This document shows, piece after piece, positions 1 through 10,490 of a stretch of 64,000 bases of DNA; the stretch's first letter is position 1, and every line of letters starts with the position of its first letter. A model generated the notes under the pieces. The model was given only the letters and a program-made list of their open reading frames with translations. It was not told the DNA's origin and searched no databases. The translations under genes and the position numbers were made by a program. Origin of the DNA: Bactericera cockerelli (lineage: Eukaryota; Arthropoda; Insecta; Hemiptera; Triozidae); NCBI GenBank assembly GCA_024516035.1, contig CM044955.1, positions 52,498,226 through 52,562,225 of the forward strand. Reading direction: 5' to 3'.

Positions 1-229
1 CGTCACCTGGTTAATGACCGAGTAGTTAATTTTTTCTCGTGAAGTACGAAAAATGAACTGTAAAGAGATAGAGGGTAAACGAAAAGTGAACTGTTTTACA
101 CTATAAGTTGATTTTAATTACTCGAATAGGTACCTAGTTCTTTCAAAATAATGAAAAAAAATGGATCTATGATAAGTACTTTTGAGGTTTTGTAACACAG
201 GAGATACTGACTGAGGTAACCTCAATGAG

Positions 230-541
230 ATTTTTTTTTTTTTTTAAAGATGAGTGTTTCACAGCCGTTTTTATTTCGTAGCCATGAAACAGGAGCTACT
301 GTAGACGCTTGTGGTCTGTGTTGTAGCCTACCCATCCCGTAGTATGCCTCCCCTCCGATGGGCGAGAAGTGACACAATACTTCCCAATTAGGTGCTGGGT
401 CAACACGAGCGCACCGGAAGGTATCCCTTACAAACAATTGTAACCAAATGAAGAATACAAATTTTTGTCGGCACGGGGGATCGAACCCGGGACCTTCCGC
501 ATGGCAAGCGAGTGCTTAACCACTGAGCTAACCGCGCGCTC
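230..541 (-). mobile_element. tRNA-Gly-like SINE (family tSINE-G), near full length
   Basis: Read on the minus strand, 468-541 is a tRNA-like head with A-box (TTAGCTCAGTGG) and B-box (GGTTCGATCCC) pol III promoter elements; the anticodon loop would read GCC. It is followed by a body of about 230 bp and ends in a poly(A), seen as T's at 230-245. A second near full-length copy lies at 22085-22402, with fragments at 46095, 46427, 46527, 54940 and 63105. The acceptor stem pairs imperfectly, so this is a SINE and not a functional tRNA gene. Confidence 0.85.
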
Positions 542-597
542 TTATTATCCGAGGTCATTGTGTAGAACTTTTGGTGTTAAAATATTATACAATACCT

Positions 598-790
598 ACT
601 GGTAGTCAAGTGGTTAAGGCGCTAGTCTGGTAATCCAGGTAGCGTAGGGATCCGTTGGTTCGAATCCCATCCAGTGCATTATTTTTCCTTCATTAACTCG
701 AGTTTGTGACCACATAATAATGAGACTCTGAGGGTTAGGTGGTTTTACCCTCACCTGGTGGTTACCTTCCACTAAAGAGTGTTATTATTG
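598..790 (+). mobile_element. tRNA-derived SINE (family tSINE-A)
   Basis: The tRNA-like head has A-box TCAAGTGGTTAAGGC and B-box GGTTCGAATCCC. A conserved body of about 100 bp follows (TTTGTGACCACATAATAATGA, then TTACCTTCCACTAAAGAGTG), ending in ATT repeats. The copy at 56265-56480 has a fully paired 7 bp acceptor stem (GCACTGG/CCAGTGC), which shows the tRNA ancestry. The source tRNA may be Thr(GGT), but the anticodon stem is degenerate. Confidence 0.85.
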
Positions 791-986
791 ATACTTTGTT
801 TATCCTATAAAGATCCTTAAGAGTGAGGCTTTACTCTCACAGTTAATGAAGTTATTCTTACATCTCTATGAACCTCTACATATACCTACCCGAATAGTTA
901 TCTACCTAACTCAGTTTTAAAAAGTTTTTTATCTCTCTTCTCCTGAATTCTCTTATTTACACCTAACAATGTACCTAACCTGTCTG

Positions 987-1189
987 TCTCTCCAGGTAGC
1001 TCAGTGGTAAAGAAGGCACTCTGTGAATCCAGAGATTTCAGTGGTCACGGGTTCGAAACCCAGCTGGGACATGACAAGTTATCCTCCCATTTGGGATTTT
1101 TACCATATAATTGGGCTTACTGCTAGAATAATGGGACTTAATAGTCCTAATCGGACATTATAAATAAGGCGATATTATTATTATTATTA
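987..1189 (+). mobile_element. tRNA-derived SINE (family tSINE-B)
   Basis: The head carries GGTAGCTCAGTGG (A-box) and GGGTTCGAAACCC (B-box). The body includes GGGCTTACTGCTRGAATAATG and the 3' end TAAATAAGGCGATATTATT with an (ATT)n tail. Reverse-strand copies occur at 4005, 17628, 24525, 31555 and 56955. Confidence 0.85.
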
Positions 1190-2170
1190 CCTACCTACTT
1201 ATCTATTCTATTCGAATAAAAAAGCTCGTGAGAAAATGTGGTGAACGTTAAGTGAAAGAAAATACCTATCACACATCAGCAACAAATAACATTAAATTCT
1301 ACAGATATAACTCGGTTTACGTATATATCCATCCAATATTACAGTGTTAGATCTGCAAAATAACTTTATCATGCACATATTTATTTATCTAAAGTTCCAA
1401 AGTCATTCTAAGTAATCTGTGAAGGCCACAGATGTTAAAAGAAGGCCTTCCATGTCTTGTGGTTTGGTCCAGTGAGCATACATCAGAAGAAACTCTAGAA
1501 AACACATTGTCAGTCTTGTCTTCTGTACCTACATTCCTTGTGAAACTAAGAATAGTAAAATTAATCGTTGCAATAATGTGTAAAGGATAAAGACTGAGAA
1601 TAGTTTTGAATACTGTATGTGAGGAATTTTTTTCTCTTTTTACTGCTCTTATATTGTATATTCATTTTTAATTATCTGTGTTGTATATATGTCCCACTAA
1701 TAAAGTATTAAATAATAATAGGTCTACTATTAAGTTTAATATTATGTATTTATAGTTGTATAATATTGCAGAACTTAATCTGTGTAATAGAATAGAATAG
1801 AACAGCTTTTCTCTTGTTACCTACAATAATGTTAATAATAAAACTATAATATAAGTTTCCATCATGTATGTTTGATGTTTGATCATCGGCAATTGATCTT
1901 CACCAATTGTTCCATTAGCGTACAGGGTCGTTTAAAAACGGTCCCTGATCATCCCCGACAGCCATTGATAAGGTCAAGTTTTGGGGCACGGCATTTTTAT
2001 TTTACCACTGATGCACCTACAGTCCTCCAGTATCACTAAGCTGGTACGATATTTCATCAAACAGACTAGGTCGCATGGCCTGACACGGATTTTAATCTTT
2101 TTAATGGCTTGACATTTTTTATGAAGTCCTGAAACGAATTTATCAATATTAATTTATCCATCAATCATCA
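1190..2170. other. AT-rich intergenic stretch, no gene seen
   Basis: No coding frame, tRNA-like head or clear repeat boundary was recognised. There is a short AATAG run near 1788-1803. The region 1900-2060 (GACAGCCATTG, GGGGCACGGCATT) could be an old repeat. Confidence 0.4.
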
Positions 2171-2173
2171 AAA

Positions 2174-2476
2174 TTCCTACAGGGTGTCCCAAAATGTTCC
2201 AGTTGACTTGGTCGAAACCACGTTCTCGAGGGGAACGTCAAACACCAGCAAACCAATACTAAACAAAACTTACCGGATAATATCGAGCAGATCTAGATAG
2301 ACCCATGTGTTAACACTCTATTTTGTCCAGTGCAACCAATCAAACTAAATGGATAACCTTCATGCACCTCAGAATCGAACAGCCTTGTGTCCGTCAAGAA
2401 TCGATCTAAGAGATTGACAGCCTATCTACCTATGACGCAATCATGCCGCTGAAATGACATTGACTATTGAATCCGT

Positions 2477-2509
<33 letters not shown>
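2174..2509 (+). repeat. CAGGGTGTCCC end and 41 bp poly(A)
   Basis: A CAGGGTGTCCC start at about 2180 resembles the CAGGGT inverted-repeat ends seen at 11323, 27485 and 39280, but no matching second end was found. An uninterrupted A run of about 41 bases lies at 2469-2509, which may be a retroposon tail. Confidence 0.4.
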
Positions 2510-2511
<2 letters not shown>

Positions 2512-2737
2512 AGTGAGTGATGTCAAGTGAATATATTTTACGTTTATAGCAAACTTTAACAAATTTGAATCACGCGAATGACTTTTAAAAGTTAAACCGG
2601 TAAAAATAATGAAGTAATATTAATAAAAAAAACTTAACAAAATCGATGCTAGCTGATTGACTCATGTTTTTATAACTTAGTAGTTTGGCTTCGAGGTCAA
2701 CTTATTGTTGTTGAAATAAAATTTAACGAATTGCCTT

Positions 2738-2996
2738 AATTGGTAGTCGATCTGGTAAAGGCGCTGGACTTGTAATGTAATCCAGCCAGCGCATGGATCC
2801 GTGAATCGGATCCATGTGTTATCGGATCTTGAATCGGATCCCACCAAATTCTTGGACTTTTCCTCATTTTTAAGAAGAGCATTAGATGTAACCACTTAAT
2901 AATGAGACTCTGAGGCTTAGGTGGTTAGATAATGGTTTGAGTATTAACATCACCTAGGGGGCTAGTGGTTATATTCCACTAAAGAGTTTTATTATA
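2738..2996 (+). mobile_element. Degenerate tSINE-A copy
   Basis: It contains TTGGTAGTCGATCTGGTAAAGGCGCTGGAC and later ACCACTTAATAATGAGACTCTGAGG and TATTCCACTAAAGAG, matching tSINE-A head and body. A duplicated GAATCGGATCC segment sits in the B-box area (2800-2842), so the head is damaged. Confidence 0.7.
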
Positions 2997-3019
2997 ATTA
3001 AATATGTTAAATATGCCAG

Positions 3020-3062
3020 TTCGTAGGTTTCCAGAGAGCAGAGGGTAAAACCCCCGTGTCAA
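3020..3062 (+). repeat. Fragment of the SINE central domain
   Basis: TTTCCAGAGAGCAGAGGGTAAAACCCCCGTG matches the end of the central domain shared by the 5S-headed SINE (46149-46426) and the tRNA-headed SINE (34775-35100). Only this short end is recognisable. Confidence 0.55.
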
Positions 3063-3590
3063 AATTATCTTTAGCATTGAAAAGGAACGTAAAATCACAA
3101 AACAAAATATAACAAACTATCTAAAAAAAAAAATTGTTCACCAGAAATTCTTAGGAATCCTACTTGGGATCGACCAACTGCAATTGTGGGATAGTACTAG
3201 CAACTAATAAAAAGTATTAAAATAACTAGTAACATGTTAGAAGTTATTCCAGTCTTATACCAAAGGGTAACAGTTAATCATTAAGAAAGATCTAGTTTTG
3301 ATTTCTGTATTTAAATCGAGTTTCACTGAGAATCTAATATGATAAAAATACCCATACTATGATCTACTGAAGTTTATCTTTATAATTACTTTGGAGAACT
3401 TACTGAATCATAGGATCGATCATGATCATTAAGATAACTTTATCATTAATTATATCTAGTATGATAGCCTTATCAACGACTTAATTAATGTATGAAATCA
3501 AAAGAAAAGATCATACCTATCACCTAATTTCAATAGCATTTTAATTTGTTACAGGGTAGGTGTCTCAAAATGAGTATGAGTTCATAATAA

Positions 3591-3609
3591 GTGGAGGAAG
3601 GAGAAAGAA

Positions 3610-3670
<61 letters not shown>

Positions 3671-3771
3671 GAAAGAGACAGAGAGAGAGAGTGAGAGAGA
3701 GACAGAGAAAGAGACAGAGAGAGAGAGAGTGAGACAGAGAGAGAGAGAGAGACAAAGAGAGAGAGAGAGAA
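3591..3771 (+). repeat. (GA)n microsatellite
   Basis: GA-dominated run with scattered CA and AAA interruptions, directly next to the 3' tail of the minus-strand LINE. The open frame of Glu/Arg repeats over it is an artefact of the repeat. Confidence 0.95.
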
Positions 3772-4004
3772 TTGAATTGAATTGAAAATATTTTCTTTAT
3801 TTATACAATAATGGTTTGTACATAGTTATACATCTCCTAAGATAATGCTACCTTTTTGGGAGATGTCTCTCTTCCCGTTATTGTAAGTTTATTAACAATA
3901 CATATTTATAGGTAGTTAATATTATATTTCTTTTTTTCCTTTTTCTGGTCTGAATAAATATGTATAAGTATATAGAGATATGACAGGTTAGAATAAGATA
4001 ATAA

Positions 4005-4212
4005 ATAATAATAATATCGCCTTATTTATACTGCCCGATTAGGACTACCAAGTCCCATCGTTCCAGCAGTAAGCCCAAGTCGCATCACTATGTGGAAAAA
4101 ATCCCAAATGGGATGATAACTTGTCATGTCCCGACTGGGGTTCGAACCCACGACCTCTGGAATCTCTGGATTCATAGAGTGTCGCCTTTACCACTGAGCT
4201 ACCGGGACAGAC
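4005..4212 (-). mobile_element. tSINE-B copy inside the LINE 3' region
   Basis: On the minus strand the head begins GTCCCGGTAGCTCAGTGG and its acceptor arms pair (GTCCCGG with TCGGGAC). It ends TAAATAAGGCGATATTATT. This is one of the best-preserved tSINE-B copies. It lies between the ORF2 stop and the LINE 3' tail, so it inserted into the LINE after, or was carried by, that element. Confidence 0.85.
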
Positions 4213-4321
4213 AACATCTAAAAATAAAATATATTACAAGTTTAATAGATAATAGACTTTTTTTCTTATTTTTTTAACATGATATTTCGAAGATCATGGG
4301 TATGCAGGTATGTATGTAAAC

Positions 4322-6067
4322 CTAATGTAATGTTATTATACTCTTCTTGATTTTAGATTTTATAAGGCTATGATTTGTCTCGTTCTGGAATTCCTTACAA
4401 TATTTGTTAAGCAACGATGGTATGATGTATTCCAGAATTCTTTCTCCGTATTGGACGGTATAGACTTGGGAGCGCTGGAACCTCTGGTTTCTGAGTGAGT
4501 AGGGCTGAGCGGTCACCCGTCGGAACTTTTCATTGGAAAAGTTGGAGTAAATGAGGACAAAGGTCGACAGTTGATCCGGAGTCAGGCATGAAATAGTATT
4601 CTTGTTAAAAAGTAGTCTGATGATCCTTTTTTGCTGTGAATAGAGTGGTTTTGTTGCATATTTAGGCGCATACATGTATAAAGTGACTCCATATCGTAAT
4701 AGTGAGTCCACTAATGAAAAGTATAGAGTCACTTTTGTCGTCATTGGGAATGTACCCGCATTTATTACATTAAGTTGGCAATTTAGGATTCGAAGTTTTG
4801 AGCAAAGGTTATATACATGTTTTTTCATTTTAAATTCATTGTCAATAGTAATACCTAGGTATTTCGCTTCGTTACTATAATCTATTTGGGGGCAGCTACA
4901 AGTGGTTAAATATGTTTTTTTCTCGAGACATTTGCGTTCGTGGCAGTAGATTTTATTGTTGTTCATATCTGTCCTCTTGCTCTTATATCCCATGACCAAC
5001 GCTTCCGTTTTCTTCTGGTTTAGGTATATATGGTTGTTATACAGGTATTTTTGCAAGTTAATGAAATCTGACTGTGCGTTTGATACTGCAGTTTTTACAT
5101 CATGGTGTATGGACAGGATGCAACTATCATCCGCGAACATTTTCAGGTTTGTTTTTCTCTGTATATATTTAATATCATAAGTATATATATTATACCATGT
5201 CGGGCTATTAATTCCCCCCTGACAGAGGCCCTGTTCGACTGGTATTACATCGCTTAAGTTTTTTCCAATTCGCGTGACTTGCTTCCTGTCCTTAAAATAT
5301 TCTTCGAAAATTGGATGACTTATTCCTACTTCATTAAATTTTCTCAACAGCAGAGTGTGATTACAGGTATCGAAAGCAAAGCTCAAGTCAAGTAGGATCA
5401 CTACAACACATTTCCTTTGATCTAAAGCAATATTAATTTGGTCTGAAAATTCGTGAAGTAGCGTCAGCGTACTTTTTCCTGTCTGAAACCCGTGTTGAAA
5501 TTCTGGAATAATTTTATTATCCTCAAGGTACTTTTTTGTTTGAATATTTATATGTTTTTCCAATACTTTTTCAATAATAGATAACGCTCCTACCGGTCTA
5601 TAATTTGCCAGTTCATCCGCTTTCCCTTTTTTATAAAGTGGTGTTATGCATGAGGTCTTAATCTGGCTAGGCATATTAGCGTGCTTTAACATAAGGTTAG
5701 TCAAATTGGTTATAATAGGTGTAAATAATGTTGAATTTTCTATAATATCAAAGCTTCTTATTCCATCTAAACCTTGACCTCTTTTTTTCATATTTTTCAA
5801 TATTTGGTAAATGTCTTTTTCTGATGCTTTCCTTAGATAGAAGCTAGATATATTACAGTGGTATTCGTGATCAGAAATTTCAACATCTAGGTCGGGTCCT
5901 GAATTTTTATTTTTTACGTGTAAAATTTGGTTGATGAAATTTTTATTAAATCTGTTCGTTAATTCCTTTAAATCTTTCGTTTGAAATTGGCGTTTTAATG
6001 ACACTTCATTATGTTCTCTTATCTTTCTGTTCATTAATTCATTGATTAACCTCCAGGTGGTCAACAT
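4322..6067 (-). CDS. LINE ORF2, reverse transcriptase part
   Basis: This is a 581-residue open frame. Visible reverse transcriptase motifs, in order: DGIRSFD (about 101-107), ANYRPVG (154-160), QHGF.TGKST (191-200), the motif A aspartate in LDLSFAFDT (226-234), a GINSP motif (about 285-289, in place of the usual G-LSP), the catalytic FADD (311-314), KTEALVMG and then YLGI in the thumb region. These are typical of CR1/Jockey-type LINE ORF2 proteins, which copy element RNA into DNA at a nicked target. The frame's ATG at 6067 is internal: coding similarity continues upstream in another frame, so the true ORF2 starts at 7247. A one-base shift near the A/T homopolymers at about 6095-6125 separates the two parts. 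The C-terminal end at 4322 looks natural. Confidence 0.9.
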   Translation of the reverse strand: MLTTWRLINELMNRKIREHNEVSLKRQFQTKDLKELTNRFNKNFINQILHVKNKNSGPDLDVEISDHEYHCNISSFYLRKASEKDIYQILKNMKKRGQGLDGIRSFDIIENSTLFTPIITNLTNLMLKHANMPSQIKTSCITPLYKKGKADELANYRPVGALSIIEKVLEKHINIQTKKYLEDNKIIPEFQHGFQTGKSTLTLLHEFSDQINIALDQRKCVVVILLDLSFAFDTCNHTLLLRKFNEVGISHPIFEEYFKDRKQVTRIGKNLSDVIPVEQGLCQGGINSPTWYNIYTYDIKYIQRKTNLKMFADDSCILSIHHDVKTAVSNAQSDFINLQKYLYNNHIYLNQKKTEALVMGYKSKRTDMNNNKIYCHERKCLEKKTYLTTCSCPQIDYSNEAKYLGITIDNEFKMKKHVYNLCSKLRILNCQLNVINAGTFPMTTKVTLYFSLVDSLLRYGVTLYMYAPKYATKPLYSQQKRIIRLLFNKNTISCLTPDQLSTFVLIYSNFSNEKFRRVTAQPYSLRNQRFQRSQVYTVQYGERILEYIIPSLLNKYCKEFQNETNHSLIKSKIKKSIITLH

Positions 6068-6092
6068 ATCTCCACGTGATTTTTCAAAAAGT

Positions 6093-7247
6093 TTATAAAG
6101 GAAAATTCGTTTTTTCTTTTTTTATGCTATTATTAGTGATATTTCTTTGTTTTTTATAGTCTTCATACAGGATATGATTATTTTTATTATTTCGCCACCT
6201 CTTTAGGAGGATATTTTTGGTTTTTATTTCTTCCTTCACCCTGTCGTTAACCCATGGTGTCTCATAAAAAAACTTTTGTTTTTTAACAGTCTTGTTTGAA
6301 TTATCATAGATATTTGTAAATTTTGATAGTAAATTTTCGTATAGCTGAAGAGGTTCTTCAATTTGTGTTAATTCTTCCCAGTTTTCTGTTATAATTTTTC
6401 TCTTCACTTTTTTCGTGTCTATTATGTTTATATATTCTGGAGTATTATTTATTTTTTCTCGAACTTTCTTACCAATTCTAATGGCGGTAAAGTAATGGTC
6501 TGCCAATTTGTCCAAGATAACTGATGATGTTGCTGAAAAATGTCTTTGACTCAGCCTGAGATTGATGTGATCAATGCACGAAGTTGTCAGTGTGCCATCA
6601 ACCAGTTCTTCTCTCGTGATTTTTGTAATGAATGGGGCCAGACAGTTGCTAGAAAGATAATTAAGGTACTTAGAGCTTAAGTTAGTTTTTTTTAATGTAC
6701 AAATATTCATATCACCAATCATGATTATGTTTTCGTCTTTTTTGCACGCGTTTCGTAGCCAAAAGTTCAAATCTTCTAAAAATCTATCGATGTTTTTCTT
6801 GGAGGATCTATATATAGCAAGTATTATAAATTTTACCTTTTAAATTAAATGGGTAACTCTTATATTTACATTTTCAGCTTCGTCTAGATTGTATTCCAAA
6901 TTTTCGACCACCAAATGATTTTTAAAAAATATTATTAATCCTCCTCCTCTTTGTTTCTTTCTGCATTTTTTAATCTGACCAAAATCTCTTAAATGATAAG
7001 ATAATACCTCTTCCTCCTTCACGTTTACCTCTGTAAGAATAAGCATATCCAGTTGTCCGAGGACATCTTTGAGTTTTATCACCAATAAATCCCAGTTGAG
7101 CCTCAGGCTTCTGATATTCAGATGAAGGATTGTTAATATCTCGTTATTAAATTTACCTTGCCATTCATCGATGTCTTTGAGAGATTCACAAACTGGTTTT
7201 ACGTTTTGAATGCTATTTAAAAGGGATAAATTTGTATTATAGTTCAT
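6093..7247 (-). pseudogene. LINE ORF2, endonuclease part, with an in-frame stop
   Basis: This is the apurinic-like endonuclease domain that nicks target DNA before reverse transcription. From the ATG at 7247 it shows HLNIRSL (residues 42-48), an LTE motif (71-73) and RGGGL (100-104). A TAA at 6840-6842 interrupts the frame. Translation in the same frame beyond it continues with endonuclease features: AIYRSS, then GDMNI, SCIDHI and ADHYF, where the His of ADHYF matches the catalytic His position. The frame ends at 6093, a few codons into a shifted frame relative to the reverse transcriptase part. The family normally needs an uninterrupted protein, so this copy is broken unless the stop and shift are assembly errors. 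Confidence 0.85.
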
Positions 7248-7297
7248 TAACTAAGGTATTAATGTAACTAATTTATAACAGTGGTAAATTTTATTTT

Positions 7298-8341
7298 TTA
7301 CAATTTTGCCAGGTCATCAAGACACATAATTTTCATAGGAGTCGCTTCTTCGGTTTTCTTGAGTAAAATTCTTCCTTCTTTAACCCATAAGTATGAGTAA
7401 TTTTTGTCCTTCTTTAATTTACCTGCTTCAAACAACAATTTTTTGTAGTATGGGCAAAGTGCTTCATTAATAAATATGTCAGATGAATCTGCATTTATAG
7501 TGTTTTCCAATTTCCTGTAAACTTTTTCTTTTTTTATTCTTGACAAAACTGTACTTTTATCCCCCTGAGACTGAAAACTGACAAGGATAGAGGTTTTCTC
7601 GTACTTATTTTCTCCTGCCACTTTCGTATTAATTTCAGCCCTGAATTTTATTTCGCCTTGTTGGAACCCGGCTTTCTCAAGTATTCTACTTACCACAGTA
7701 TTAGGATCGCTATTTTTGTTCTTAAGACCTGAGATCTCCAGTTTATTATTGTACTCTTTTTGGCCCAGGTCATTCATTTGGATTTCAACATTCCTCAGTC
7801 TAGTGCGCAACTCTTTGTTCTCCGCCTCACTCTTGTCTATACGTTTTTCACATAGAATCAGCTTCTGGTCCAGAGCTTTCACTGTCTCTAAGGCATCTCC
7901 AATGTTGTCACCATAGTAATTTAGACTAGTTTCGAAATCCGTTAGTTTAATACTTATTTTCTTATCCGACTCATTCATTATTCTGGACATTTTCTGCTCA
8001 AGATTATTAAACCGCTTGTCGAAATACAGAAGCAGCTGCTTGACCACCGGATCCTTTACCTTGTCCATCATCTCATCGCGCAACTCTTTCTCCTCCTCCA
8101 TCTCCTCATCATCCACCTCCTTCTCCTCAGTCTCAGGCTCACTATCTCCTCCCTTCCCGTCATTCTTCTTACTCTTGCATGCTGCACACTTCCACGTCCC
8201 TCGCCTTGTGGGTCCCATGGTCCTCCAGGAGATTGCTTTCAGTGTAGAACACTCAAAGTGGTACTTCTTATTACATACTGAGCACGTAGCTGCATCTCCT
8301 TCAACAGGCAGGGCTGAGGAACAACTTCCACATTGATTCAT
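7298..8341 (-). CDS. LINE ORF1: PHD finger, coiled coil, FP25K-like C-terminal domain
   Basis: This is an intact frame of 347 codons from the ATG at 8341; an upstream TTG at 8362 is less likely to be used. Residues 4-55 form a C4HC3 zinc finger of PHD type (C4, C7, C20, C23, H28, C31, C52, C55). An acidic, low-complexity linker follows at about 66-95. A heptad-rich stretch at about 105-190 is predicted coiled coil. The C-terminal 150 residues (INEALCPYYKKLL, then YLWVKEGRILLKK) resemble the C-terminal domain of baculovirus FP25K proteins, which is known from ORF1 of several insect LINEs. ORF1 proteins of this kind bind element RNA and act as chaperones in the RNP. The PHD finger may contribute to chromatin targeting, which is an inference. 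The 50 bp gap to ORF2 implies reinitiation or a separate start. Confidence 0.85.
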   Translation of the reverse strand: MNQCGSCSSALPVEGDAATCSVCNKKYHFECSTLKAISWRTMGPTRRGTWKCAACKSKKNDGKGGDSEPETEEKEVDDEEMEEEKELRDEMMDKVKDPVVKQLLLYFDKRFNNLEQKMSRIMNESDKKISIKLTDFETSLNYYGDNIGDALETVKALDQKLILCEKRIDKSEAENKELRTRLRNVEIQMNDLGQKEYNNKLEISGLKNKNSDPNTVVSRILEKAGFQQGEIKFRAEINTKVAGENKYEKTSILVSFQSQGDKSTVLSRIKKEKVYRKLENTINADSSDIFINEALCPYYKKLLFEAGKLKKDKNYSYLWVKEGRILLKKTEEATPMKIMCLDDLAKL

Positions 8342-8362
8342 ATTGATTGTGTGTAATATCAA

Positions 8363-9150
8363 TTAGGAACACAATCAGTTAACCAGCTGTGCGAAAATTC
8401 ACTTCCTTAACTGTTGTTTGAGATCTAAACTGTTTCTATTTATAATGATTAGGGGAAGTAAGAAGATTCGAAATGAATGAATGAAAAGTATCTTAGTTAT
8501 GTAACGGTATCAAGATAACTGATAAGCTAACTGATAGCAGGTAGAGGTGATAGAGGTGAGAGTTCATCCGGTAGTTCGATAATCAATTTAACAAGGTCAA
8601 GACCGTAGTTTTGATAAGAAAAAGAGAAAAGTTTTCGTAATTAAGTCGATCAATTTTGAATTTTTTTTGAATTTAACGGAATTTTTTCTTGTTCTTGTTT
8701 ATTTTACTTTTTATTCAACATTATTTCGTAAATAATAAATTGTTTTTAAATGATTCTTTATATAAATTTTCGTTAACACAGCTGATAGAATAATGGCGGT
8801 TCGATTTTATTTTTTCTTCAAAAAGTTTTTATTATATGGGTTCAGATTTACAGTTCAAAGTAGCGATTAAAAACGATTTCACTTATTTAATCCACCAAAA
8901 ACAAAAGAAACGTTTAAAAAAGTACTAGTACAAAGACTGTTTTTCAATTATTGAAACATTAACACAGTGATTTTAGTGAAAGTTCAAATCACCTGCACAA
9001 CACAAAGGATTATAGCGTCGGTTCGATCCTCGGTGAGTTTTTCATTAATTTCTCAATAAGTAGTCGTCCGATTCACACGAACTAAGCTTTCACTTGTAAT
9101 GGAAGGTTAGTTTAAAAAGAAAAACACCTTTTTAATGTACTTTATTAACT
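8363..9150. other. Possible LINE 5' UTR and AT-rich spacer
   Basis: There are no coding frames. The first few hundred bases may be the LINE 5' UTR; no promoter motif or target duplication could be located. A B-box-like GGTTCGATCCTCGG at 9016-9029 hints at a decayed tRNA-derived SINE. Confidence 0.35.
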
Positions 9151-9214
9151 ATTTAAATAAAAAAATCACAATAAAGAGTGCCAATTTTTAAGTAGACTGC
9201 TTTGTTTACAAGCC

Positions 9215-9300
9215 GAAGAGAGAGAGAGTAAGAGAGAGAGAGAGAGGAAGAGACAGAGAAAGAAACAGAGAGAGAGAGGAAGAGAGAGAGAGAGAGAGAT
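9215..9300 (+). repeat. (GA)n microsatellite
   Basis: GAGA-rich run with GGAA interruptions, immediately before the minisatellite whose units carry (CT)n on the same strand. The change from GA to CT across about 40 bp makes an inverted pair. Confidence 0.85.
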
Positions 9301-9334
9301 CTATGAACTAAACATGAACTATTGGACATGCTAA

Positions 9335-10490
9335 TTCTTTCTCTCTCTACCCCCCAACACGAGTCACTCAGACATGTTAATGATCCGGTTCTCTCTGTCT
9401 CTCTACCCCCCAACACGAGTCACTCAGACATGCTAATGACCCGGTTCTCTCTCTCTCTCTACCCCCCAACACGAGTCACTCAGACATGCTAATGAGCCGG
9501 TTCTCTCTCTCTCTCTCTACCCCCCAACACGAGTCACTCAGACATGCTAATGACCCGGTTCTCTCTCTCTCTCTACCCCCCAACACGAGTCACTCAGACA
9601 TGTTAATGACCCGGTTCTCTCTATCTCTCTCTCTACCCCTCAACACGAGTCACTCAGACATGCTAATGACCCGGTTCTCTCTCTCTCTCTCTACCCCTCA
9701 ACACGAGTCACTCAGACATGCTAATGACCCGGTTCTCTCTCTCTCTCTCTACCCCCCAACACGAGTCACTCAGACATGCTAATGACCCGGTTCTCTCTCT
9801 CTCTCTCTACCCCCCAACACGAGTCACTCAGACATGCTAATGACCCGGTTCTCTCTCTCTCTCTCTCTACCCCTCAACCCGAGTCACTCAGACATGCTAA
9901 TGACCCGGTTCTCTCTCTCTCTCTACCCCTCAACACGAGTCACTCAGACATGCTAATGACCCGGCTCTCTCTGTCTCTCTACCCCTCAACACGAGTCACT
10001 CAGACATGCTAATGACCCGGTTCTCTCTCTCTCTCTCTACCCCCCAACACGAGTCACTCAGACATGCTAATGACCCGGTTCTCTCTCTCTCTCTACCCCT
10101 CAACACGAGTCACTCAGACATGTTAATGATCCGGTTCTCTCTGTCTCTCTACCCCCCAACACGAGTCACTCAGACATGCTAATGATCCGGTTCTCTCTCT
10201 CTCTCTACCCCCCAACACGAGTCACTCAGACATGCTAATGACCCGGTTCTCTCTCTCTCTCTACCCCTCAACACGAGTCACTCAGACATGTTAATGATCC
10301 GGTTCTCTCTGTCTCTCTACCCCCCAACACGAGTCACTCAGACATGCTAATGATCCGGTTCTCTCTCTCTCTCTACCCCCCAACACGAGTCACTCAGACA
10401 TGCTAATGACCCGGTTCTCTCTCTCTCTCTCTCTCTCTCTCTACCCTTACACACGAGTCACTCAGACATGCTAATGACCCGGGTCTGTCA
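9335..10490 (+). repeat. Minisatellite, about 20 units of about 58 bp
   Basis: Each unit contains ACACGAGTCACTCAGACATG, then TAATGAYCCGGTT, then a (CT)n run of variable length and TACCCCYC. Length varies between units almost entirely in the CT run. Two successive blocks of three units (about 10105-10270 and 10273-10440) are nearly identical, including rare variants such as GTTAATGATCC and CTGTCTCT, so a higher-order duplication has occurred. The open frames across it are artefacts. Confidence 0.95.

Larger units (their letters stand above)
3772..8362 (-). mobile_element. Two-ORF non-LTR retrotransposon (CR1/Jockey group), nearly complete
   Basis: On the minus strand the order is ORF1 (8341-7298), a 50 bp gap, ORF2 (7247-4322), then a 3' UTR. 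The element ends in an A/T-rich polyadenylation-like stretch (ATAAATAAAGAAAATATTTTC) followed by short ATTCA tandem units at about 3771-3790. That is the normal end structure for LINEs with a repeated tail. A tSINE-B copy sits inside the 3' region in the same orientation. ORF1 is intact. ORF2 has one in-frame stop and one frameshift, so this copy cannot encode a full ORF2 as read here. The 5' boundary is not defined; the 5' UTR may extend past 8362. No RNase H domain was seen. Confidence 0.9.

Noticed and set aside
468..541. Functional tRNA-Gly gene
   Set aside because: The acceptor stem does not pair well and the same sequence with a 230 bp body and poly(A) recurs, so it is a SINE head.
3591..3785. 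Glu/Arg repeat frame
   Set aside because: GA microsatellite beside the LINE tail.
9486..10012. Tandem Ser/Leu repeat frames over the minisatellite
   Set aside because: They follow the 58 bp unit, change frame with CT length, and lack any start or splice context.
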